A stretch of DNA of 64,000 bases from positions 124,001 through 188,000 of the forward strand of contig JAIWNE010000010.1 of NCBI GenBank assembly GCA_025331445.1. The letters run 5' to 3'. The translations under genes were made by a program, and so were the position numbers. The stretch is from Blakeslea trispora (taxonomy: Eukaryota > Mucoromycota > Mucoromycetes > Mucorales > Choanephoraceae). The notes under the pieces are model-generated. The model was not told the DNA's origin and searched no databases. It worked only from the letters and a program-made list of their open reading frames with translations. This document shows, piece after piece, positions 55,402 to 64,000 of the stretch (positions within the stretch are counted from its first letter, which is position 1; every line of letters begins with the position of its first letter).

Positions 55402-56551
55402 AGTTTGAAGAATAAAGGAAATATAAAGAAAGATGAGAAAAAAAAAGGCGTCACAGACAATCTACTAAAAAAACATTGAGAGGGTATTTTTTTTAAAAGT
55501 GACAAGTGTATTTGACACTATAAAGGGATTAACAAGGAAATTCTTGCAGTCAACTTTTTCACAAGTGCAAACCCCATTTTATAGCTCTCTCTATTCTTGT
55601 TTTACAAAAGAGAAAGACTATCAAGGGATTTCTTTCTGACAGAGAACAATAGCCTTATCATTCTGTATCGAATTGAAGCCTTTCATCCACTTGGAAAGAA
55701 AAGACAGCCACTTTGTCTTTAGAGTCCTTTTGTGTGTTTACTTTATTACATTTCTCTTTAGATTGACAAGACAAATAAACAAAAAAAAAGAGATCACAAA
55801 CATATTAGACACCACCTTTTTTCCTGGAAAGGAAAACTATGCTTGTTAAAGCGTTTGCGGAGTTCACTGATTGTGAAAGTGCCATGATGACAAGTGACAC
55901 TTGAATTCACACAGGCAAATTCGCTTAGTCTATTGAGCCTTGAGGCATCGAAAAAAAAGAAAGAAAAAGCGCATTTGTTCCTCATTTAGCAGCAAGAAAT
56001 ACTTGTAAAACTTTGCTTTTTCATGTTTTCTTTTTTTGAAAATAATGGGTGTCATTAGTTCTTTTTTTTAAAAAAACATGTGCAAACTGAAACGAACAAT
56101 GGTACCAAGCATAAACAATCAAAAATGAAAAAAGATATTGTGTCGAAGCTCATTGAGAATCCTATAAACTATCAAAGAGTACACTGTTAAGGAATGGCTG
56201 ATTGTCTTTTTTTTTTTTTGACAACAAACATATAGCTTCAAGTTTTCTCAATCAGACATATGGTACTCTCATTTAATTAAATAAAATTTTCTTAAATTAA
56301 GCGGAAGCACATAGTGTAAACAAAAACAAAAAACTTTTTACTGTTTATGACCAATCACTAAGCTTAATTCCCAAAAAAAAAAATTTAAAAATCATCATAC
56401 ACTCCTATCTTCTGCAATTTTTCTTTCTTTTTTTCTTTTTTTCACAAAAAAGACCAAGTTCTCTTTGCTCTCTGCTTCGATACTTTTTTTTTAATTTCGA
56501 TTAAAACGAATCTACATCCTATCTCGCATTAACTGTTAATTCACGAAAACA
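55402..56551. promoter_or_regulatory. 1.15 kb divergent promoter region of NSE4 and the GYF gene
   Basis: AT-rich with many homopolymers. A minus-strand open frame of about 63 codons (55794-55985) includes TFTISELRKRFNKHSFPF but has no ATG start of its own and no supporting signals. No gene is called. Confidence 0.45.
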
Positions 56552-58147
56552 ATGACTACTGCTAACATGAATCCCGGCTCTGAATGGTATGGCCTTAAAG
56601 TTAGCTATTTCTTGACAGTTGTTATAACACTTTTTTTTTTTTTTGTAAATAGGTTGCGCAACACCTCTAATCTATCCAAGCACAATGGCTCCTCTAATAT
56701 GCTAGAAACCTTACCTTTCGAACAACAACCAGGCAATTCGCTCAGATATTCTAAAGAATACATGCTTGAATTATACAAGCAATCTTATCCACTTCCTTCT
56801 GACTTTCAGCAGCACGAATATGCAACCAGTCAAGAACCCATTGCTCCTTTAGCTTTTGAGGAATTGACAGAAGCTGAAAAGAAGGTAAAGCGAGTCTTTT
56901 GACAATAGAGGCCAAAATTCGCTAATTGATTCTTGACATACCATTAGCTTCTCTCTGGACCTGTTCACTCGGAAGCTTCACAGCGTCGCGTCGACAAGTC
57001 AAGATATCGCAATGACATGTATGGAAACAGTCCTTTGCAAAGTCCTGGCAACGACAGTGATCGTTTAGGTGGACGTAAGCGTAAGTAAAAAAAAAAAAAA
57101 AGATATTGGTAAAGTGATTGACTGTGTATAAAGCTCGCGCAGGTGATTACTTTTCAAGAGATCAGTCTTTGAAGCAACGTTCTGAAAATGGTAAGGAGAA
57201 AGAAAGAAAGAGAAAGAACACACGTCATTGAAAACTTTTTTTTTTTATGCGTCATAGAAATGCCTAGAAGACGCGATCAGCACGATGACTATCAGTCTTC
57301 AGAAACACCCTCTTGGGCCAGTAAGGAGCCAGTCTTTGACAACAACAACAACAACAACAGTGGTGGAGGCTTGTTTCACGAGAGTGCACTGGATCCCATG
57401 GTCTTCAAGTCTGATGCCATGTTTGGATCAGCTTCATCGCCTGCTGCTCGTAAGCCAGAGGATATTAAGTGGTTCTATCGTGATCCCTCTGGACAAGTCC
57501 AAGGTCCATTTGGGGCACAAGAGATGCAAGACTGGTACAAGGCAGGCTTCTTCACGCCTACTCTTATGCTGCATCGTGATGATGAAACACTGTTTGAACC
57601 ATTGGCAGTGCTTATTCAAAAAGTAGGCAACGATGACAAGCCATTCTTGATGCCTCGCCGTGCTTCGCCACCCAGTCATTTGTTTCTCCGCAATGACAGC
57701 AATGCCAATAACAAGTACATACCATTTTCTCCCAACAATCTACCTTCCTCACCTGGTGGTAGTATTATCGATAGCTTTTTGGGTTCAACAAGCGCAAGCA
57801 CGACACCTCTCTATCAAAGTCCATACAATGCTGGTAGCTCTTTATTAAGGGATATGCGTTGGAACCCTACAGACCAACAGCCTGCCAATCCTAGTGTTGC
57901 CTCGCCTTCCTGGCTCAACACAACTGGACCGGACATTTTTGGTAACACTGCACCTCTTGCCAGTCCCTTGGCTACTCATTTTGGTCAACAAACAACAATG
58001 AATCCAATGTTTGGTAGTACCAGTGCTTCATCATCTGGCTTATTTGATTATGGTCGTACAAACAATGACTTGTTGGAGCAACAACAATACAACTATATGA
58101 TGCATCAAAAATTACAACAACAACAACAACAACAACAGCAGCAGCAA

Positions 58148-58179
<32 letters not shown>

Positions 58180-59962
58180 ACAACAACAACAGCAGCAGCA
58201 ACAACAGCAGCAATTCCAACAAATGCCTCAATCCCCTTTCCAGACTTCATTTCACCAACAACAACAACAGCCACAACCACTTCAAGTATCTGAAGCATTT
58301 CAACACGCTGCTCTTGAGAATGTACAAGGCAACACTTCGCTTGTGATGGGCAGTAATCATGCTTCACCAGTATTGCGTACTAATGTCTTGGGTGGATGGG
58401 GTTCTGCTCCTGGAACTCCTCTATCTACAGATGCTCCTGCTAGTCCCTGGGGTTCTATCGTTTCTGCTGCCATCCCTACAAAGATATCCGAAGAGTTACA
58501 AGCTAAGGCACCTGGTGCTCAATCACCTAGAACACCTTCTTCTCCCAAGAAGACCATCGAAAAGCCTGTTGCACCTACTCCTACTCAATCCACCACTTCT
58601 GTGCCCGCTGTTGCTCCTTCTATCCCTGCTACTACCACTACTGAAAAAAACATTGCTCAACCTACTGTCAAGTCCAACAACACTCCTGCTCCTACCACTG
58701 CCCCTGCTCAGTCAACTACAAGTGTGAAGCCATTAGTACAATCTTTTGCTGAAATCCAATTAGAAGAACAACAAAAGGCTGCTGCTGCCAAGGCCGAGGC
58801 CCTAGCTCTCAAGAAAAAGATGGCTGCCAACGCATTGAATGAAACCGAAAGCATCCGCTCACCTACTGAAAAGAAGGCTGTAGCCAAGACCTCAGTGCCT
58901 ACTCCTGTAGCAAGCAAGCCTATTGTCTCTTTGCGCGAAATTCAAGAAGAAGAGCTTCGTTTAGCTGATGAAAGAAAAGCCAAACAAGCTAAGGCTGCTG
59001 TCACTACCCCTAGCTGGGCAGCTTCCAACAACATTCCTTTAAGCAGCACCACAAGTAATACTTGGGCACAACCTGCTGCCCAAAAGCCTTTATCTTTGAG
59101 AGAAATTCAAGAGATGGAAGAAAAAGAAGCTAGTAAGAAGGTTTCTGCTGCTGCCTATCTGGTTAAACAAGACGCTTTGGCTAATTCTACTCCCAGCACT
59201 TTGTCCTGGGGTGTTGTTGTTCCCAAGAACAAGCCTTCTATTTCCACAAATAACACATCTCAAGATATGTCTACACCTGCTCCTAGCAGTGCCTCTGTGT
59301 CTTCTCCTGCAGGCAACAGCGCTCCCTGGGCCGCTCCTACTGGTCCCAAAAAGACCTTGAGAGAAATCCAACAAGAAGAAGAGTTGGCAATGAAGAAGAA
59401 GAATGCTAAGGCAACAAAAACTGCTGCTGCTGCTGCTGCCGCCGCTGCCGCAACTCAAGCCAGCACACCTTCAAAGGCATTTACTGTTCCTTCTGCTGCC
59501 ACTCCTGAAGAAGGCTGGACTACGGTCACTAATGTTCGTGTGCCAAAGCCTACTCCTTCACCTGCTCCAGTTGTCAATACCCCATCTGCTCCTACACAAC
59601 CTGTTCAATGGACTCCTGTCAAGAAGCCTACAGTAGCTGCCCCTCCCAAATCTAGTGGACCCAGTGAAGATTTCCGTCGTTGGTGTCGCAAAGCTTTACG
59701 CGATTTGAATTCAGGTGTCAACCAAGACGAAATCATGGACATGTTGATCTCTTTCCCTGTTGATGCCAGTGCTGCAGAGATTATTGAAGATGTCATTTAT
59801 GCCAACTCTTTGCGTATTGATGGCAAGCGATTTGCACAAGAATTCATGAAGCGAAGAAAGGCTGATATGGCTGGTCGTACAGATATTGTTACTGCCGGTC
59901 TCGAAGAAGAAGACGATGATGATTTCAAGGTGGTTCAGAAGAAAGGAAGAAAGAACAAATAA
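56552..59962 (+). CDS. GYF-domain protein (Smy2/GIGYF type) with polyQ tract
   Basis: Five exons start at MTTANMNPGSEW (56552), where only the first part is exon 1. The N-terminal part carries LRYSKEYMLELYKQSYPLPS, a motif like the eIF4E-binding box YxxxxLL/LxLY found in GIGYF proteins. The GYF domain follows: DIKWFYRDPSGQVQGPFGAQ, then EMQDWYKAGFFTPTLMLHRD. A 33-codon mixed CAA/CAG glutamine tract lies at 58115-58213. The second half has four copies of an (F/L)-x-E-I-Q-x-x-E motif and ends with a helical domain (EDFRRWCRKALRDLNSGVNQ, EIMDMLISFPVDASAAEIIE) and a KVVQKKGRKNK tail. GYF proteins bind Pro-rich ligands and link eIF4E and mRNA decay or ER-Golgi traffic. The frame is open throughout. 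Confidence 0.9.
58115..58213 (+). repeat. mixed CAA/CAG repeat coding 33 glutamines
   Basis: Thirty-three Gln codons in a row, a mixture of CAA and CAG, sit in the GYF gene between Met/Leu-rich segments. The mixing may limit slippage, but length polymorphism is still likely. Confidence 0.9.
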
Positions 59963-60124
59963 GAACTCCTTTTCCCTTTGTTTCTCTCCTTCACCATAAA
60001 TGGATAAATAATCCTCCTTGTCCTAATAAAGAAATTATCTGTCCTTTTTTTTTAATATTTATATTTTTTTTTATTGCAATTATTGTTTTTCTTTCTTTTC
60101 TTTTTTTTTTCTTGCTGAACTCAT

Positions 60125-61594
60125 ATGAACTTCAATATTTTTAAGACTAAACAAAAAACGCCTCACGACCTTGTTAAGCACGTCAAGGACGCTGTTTACA
60201 AGTTAGACGGCCCTGACAGACGCAAAGTAAAGAGGGAGAATACGTGTATCTTATCAAGTGTTGACTTTTTTATAGGCAACCGAAGAAATTTCAAAATATC
60301 TAGTCTTAATGAAAAACATATTATATGGAGAGGATGGTGTGTGTGTAATTTGATTCATTGTATTATCGCAATGCATTGGAAAGAGATGGCTGACTCTTAT
60401 TTGCATAGACCATGAACCTAGCCCTGACCTTGTTGCACAATTAGCACAAGAAGTATATAGAACAGACTTGTTGCAGCTATTAGTTTTGAATATTCAAAAA
60501 TTTGAATTTGAGGTACATGATACAAATGCGATTTAGCTTGTATGTGAATTGCTTATGTGTATACGGTTTTTTTTGGGTACATGCGATTAGGCAAAGAAGG
60601 ATGTTGCACAGATTTTCAACAACTTGTTGAGGAGACAAATTGGTTCACGTTGGCCCACCGTGGAGCATTTATGTGCTCGTGAAGATATTCTTTTCAATTT
60701 GCTAAACGGGTAAGAGCAACGCTTTAGAAGCGCGTTTGAAAAAAAAAAAGAGAGAGAGGTCGTGACTGATCTTTGTTTTTTTTTCTTTCATTACTAAAGC
60801 TACGAGCAACCTGAAGTAGCTTTAAATTGTGGGCTAATTTTGCGTGAATGTATTCGACATGAAGCCTTAGCTAAAATCATTTTATACTCGCCCAAGTTTT
60901 ATCAGTTCTTTGATTATGTGGAAATGAGCACGTTTGATATTGCCTCTGATGCATTTGCTTCATTCAAAGAAATCCTCACGAAACACAAGCCCGTGGTGGC
61001 TGACTTTTTAGAAACCAACTATGATGAGGTTAGTTTCTTTTTTTTAGCAAAGAACAAGAGATAGTGAACTCTTCAAAATAGTTCTTTGATCATTACAAGC
61101 GACTATTACAATCCGAAAACTATGTCACAAAGAGACAGTCTTTGAAGGTAAGAGAGAGAGAGATAAGATAACGGATTTTCGAGGATATATGTGTAACAAA
61201 TAGGACTTAGTTATTAGGTGAAATCCTGCTAGACAGATCCAACTTCACTGTGATGACCCGTTACATTAGTAGTGCAGAGAACCTAAAGATGATGATGAAT
61301 TTGCTTAGAGATAAAAGCAGAAACATCCAATTCGAAGCGTTCCATGTGTTCAAGGTCTTTGTTGCTAACCCACACAAGACTCGACCTATTGTGGATATTT
61401 TGGTGAAAAACCAAGAGAAGCTCATCAACTTTCTCGGCAACTTCCATAATGATAGACAAGGTAAAGAAAAACATGTTTTTTCGCTGTTTTGCTGTTTTGC
61501 CAACATTTTTCTCTTTTTAGAAGATGAGCAATTCAATGACGAAAAGGCTTTTCTTATTAAACAAATTCAAGAATTACAGCCTATGCAGGATTGA
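60125..61594 (+). CDS. HYM1: Mo25/Hym1-like scaffold protein
   Basis: About nine exons encode roughly 330 residues. The start is [20 protein letters not shown]. Family segments are [115 protein letters not shown] and [20 protein letters not shown]. This is the Mo25/Cab39 armadillo-like fold with nearly full length. In fungi Hym1 activates the Kic1 kinase in the RAM/MOR network for polarity and cell separation. The gene begins only 162 bp after the GYF gene stop. Confidence 0.96.
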
Positions 61595-61693
61595 AGAAAG
61601 TGATCTTTATCGAAACTGTTTATTGATACAATAACAAGATAACATGTAGAGTAAAGGAATAAATGATTGGATCGCTTTTTTTTTCTGCTGTGT

Positions 61694-63695
61694 TTACATG
61701 TTGGCTTTAGCGAGGTCAACGATAGCCTTGGCTTTAGCAGGGAGTTCAGGATTATAAACTAAGTTATTAAGTGCTTTTACGAATTCCCAACCTTTAGGAA
61801 GACTCTTGATGGGATAGTCTAAAATAGGAGGGATAGGTGTCTTCACACCGGGAATACGGTCGGCAGTGACAGCTTTAGGAACGCAAAGACCACGAAGACC
61901 TTCAATACCTGCGAACCGGCCATAACCAGAGATACCAACACCACCAAAGGGCAAGCTTTGACACAGATAGTTTGAGGCAAAATCATTTACGTTGGACATA
62001 CCAACCTTCAAGCGCAAACATAAGCTTTGAGCCAAAGCCTTATCGGAAGAGAAGACAGAAGAACCAAGGCCAAAAGGACATTCGTTAGCAATACGAAGAG
62101 CATCTTCAGGGCCCTTGTGTTTCATAATAACCATGATGGGAGCAAATGCTTCATTGTTGGCAATAGCCATGGAAGTGGTTACATCAACAAGCAAAGTGGG
62201 CTCAAAGTATTGACCATGTTTATGGGTAGGATGATGAAATCTCTTACCACCACGCAAAAGGCGAGCACCTTGACGAACGGCATCCTGAACGAGTTCCTCC
62301 AGTCTCTCAAACTGATTGCCCATTGTCATAGCACCACAATCAATGCCTTCACCATCAGCCAAAACAGATCCTTGACGAAGCTTACTGATGCGCTTGTCCA
62401 TTTCGTCTACAACAAGATCATAGATTTCTTCAGCAACAATAATTCTTTCAATACCAACACAGTTTTGACCACAGTTTTGGAATACACCACGCATAAGAAC
62501 AGGAATAGCTTGCACCAGATCTGCATCCTTCAAGAGAAGAACACAATCTTTACCACCCAATTCTAATACACAAGGAACGAGATTGTCAGCAGCATTGTGT
62601 TGTACCAACTTTCCTACTTCGGGAGAACCGATGAATGTAACATGGTCTACACCACAACGCACAACTTCTTCACCAACATCAGCAAAGCCAGTGACAAAGT
62701 GAACCAAATCAGGATCAAAACCGTTAACAGAAAGACAGGTCTTTATGATTTGTTCGTAGTAACGTGAAGACCAGGCGACGTACTCGGAACATTTGACAAT
62801 AATAGCATTACCAGACATCAAAGCGGAAATAGCAGGACCAATAGCATTATGGAAGGGATAATTCCAACTCACAAGAGCAGATACAACACCCAATGGTTGA
62901 TAGACAACCTTTGCCTCTTTGTACATCATCATCAAGCCAGGACTACGGTAGTCATCCATCAAAACCTCCTCACCATTATCGATTGTCCAACGCAATTTAG
63001 CACATGTTGTAAGCACTTCACCCAAAGAAGCATCAATCACTAATCATGGCAAATATCAGTCAACAGAAGCACTAGAAAAAAAAAAGCAAGGGTTGAAATA
63101 CTTACTTGTTTTACCAGTATCTCTACAATCCACTTGACAAATAGCCTCTTGATTCTCGACAACAAAAGCCAATAAGGATCGAAGCACAGCGCGACGTTGC
63201 TCAAATGTGGTTTGTGCCCACTTTACTTGAGCGGCCGCGGCACGCTTGTAGCAGTCTTGTACCTGTTCGAGAGAAAAAGAAGGAATAGTGGCAAGATGAT
63301 AACCAGTTGCAGGATCATAGCAAACAATGTTTGAAGGATCACTAGAATTCTGTAGACACACATAAAAAAATAATAATATTTCAATAAATAAAGTTTGAAA
63401 AACTTCTTTTCATCAACTTACACGAATAATAGGGTTTTCAAGTATTTCACCTTTCCACTTGGGGTCGGCGGCTATCATATAAACAGTTTTTTTTTGTTTT
63501 CTTTTTAGTTCCTGGTTCTTTTGTTTATTTTGGTATATAAGCTTTCGCTTGTTACTTTACTGTGTTTTTACCTTCTGGCACAGGTACTGTGAATTTTTTG
63601 GGAGAAGGTGTGGATAACCAATTAAATATGAACCAGCTTACAAATGCACCTAGACCAACAGAGGCCCATTGTGTAAAAGTCAGATCTACTGCCAT
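61694..63695 (-). CDS. membrane-anchored aldehyde dehydrogenase (Msc7-type)
   Basis: Four exons start MAVDLTFTQWASVGLGAFVS, with a hydrophobic N-terminal segment (FVSWFIFNWL) that is a likely ER membrane anchor. The ALDH fold follows: substrate entry GEVLTTCAKLRWTIDNGEEV, NAD-binding GVVSALVSWNYPFHNAIGPA and FIGSPEVGKLV. The catalytic Glu is in LELGGKD and the nucleophile Cys in FQNCGQNCVGIERI. The motif EAFAPIMVI and C-terminal PFGGVGISGYGRFAG complete it. The length, about 600 residues, and the N-terminal anchor match yeast Msc7, a poorly characterised ALDH. The substrate is not predictable. It converges on HYM1 with only ~99 bp between the stop codons. Confidence 0.92.
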
Positions 63696-64000
63696 GTAGA
63701 GTAAGCTTATGAGTTGAAGGAAGAAAAGAGAAAAAAAAAGGGGGAGGAAAAGTTGCTGTCAACAGAACCGCTCAAATAATTATCTGACTTTCAACCATGG
63801 ACTTGTATTACAATGTTTCAAACAAATCTTACCAGCTAATCTAAAAAATCTGGTGCTATTTCTTAAACTATGCACGTACTCTCACTCTCTTTCTTTTACT
63901 TTCTCTTCTATGCAATGATACTCGTACAGCATCATGTCTTGATCTAAGACTCTCCGAAACTTCTGGCATTTGCCATTTACATCCAAGAGATTGCTTGCCA
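63696..64000. promoter_or_regulatory. upstream region of the aldehyde dehydrogenase gene
   Basis: This 305 bp stretch to the window edge holds the leader and promoter, with a G-rich patch near 63740 and CT-rich tracts near 63880-63905. No other gene is visible before the edge. Confidence 0.45.

Noticed and set aside
55794..55985. Minus-strand open frame with ELRKRFNKHSFPF
   Set aside because: No ATG start, no splice support and no recognisable domain.
57972..58727. Open frames over the polyQ and Pro-rich part of the GYF gene
   Set aside because: They are shadow frames of repeats (polyAla/Val or polyLeu translations) with no independent support.

Overview
The window is nuclear DNA of an early-diverging filamentous fungus, most likely a Mucoromycota species (Mucorales-type). 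This is inferred from AT-rich intergenic DNA full of A/T homopolymers, compact genes with many 35-100 nt GT-AG introns, and the gene set: a White Collar 1-type photoreceptor, a fungal Rom2-type RhoGEF, a Pho85-type cyclin and a tandem-domain protein of a type I associate with Mucorales. I found no rRNA, tRNA, CRISPR array or intact mobile element. All introns were placed by eye from splice sites and reading frame, so exon edges are predictions. Region 1 (1-9.1 kb): a wc-1 photoreceptor (minus) divergent from an ankyrin-repeat gene, then glucosamine-6-phosphate N-acetyltransferase GNA1 and a large RhoGEF (both minus). The last two both serve cell-wall synthesis. Region 2 (9.1-24.8 kb): a 1.6 kb gap, then an intronless gene that looks like a captured retrotransposon Gag-protease with a lost protease active site, then an ~11 kb, ~24-exon BEACH-WD40-FYVE gene of WDFY3/ALFY type, then NAD-dependent glycerol-3-phosphate dehydrogenase GPD1 (minus). 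Region 3 (24.8-37 kb): gene-poor. It holds eIF4B (minus, with a 4-nt coding first exon and a 6-nt microexon), an unrecognised Gln/Ser-rich protein, the GPN3 GTPase (its start codon apparently split by an intron), a PCL-type cyclin (plus) and RRS1 (minus). Region 4 (37-49.3 kb): the mRNA export receptor MEX67 (plus) followed only 80 bp later by a PHD-finger gene, a protein with two tandem copies of a fungal domain (minus), a possible 47-residue small gene, TEL2 (minus) and a CASTOR-like ACT-domain protein (plus, divergent from TEL2). Region 5 (49.3-64 kb): a PRA1-family protein, a PSD2-type phosphatidylserine decarboxylase, NSE4 of the SMC5/6 complex (minus), a GYF-domain protein with a polyQ tract, HYM1/MO25 and a membrane-anchored MSC7-type aldehyde dehydrogenase (minus). 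The genes are mostly housekeeping and do not form one pathway. Themes that recur are membrane traffic and lipids (BEACH-FYVE, PRA1, PSD2), cell wall and polarity (GNA1, RhoGEF, HYM1, cyclin), RNA and translation (eIF4B, RRS1, MEX67, GYF, GPN3), TOR/PIKK-related functions (TEL2, CASTOR-like) and light sensing (WC-1). I did not find a clear new multi-gene system. The strongest leads are the captured Gag-protease gene, the CASTOR-like sensor, the MEX67/PHD junction and the tandem-domain regulator.
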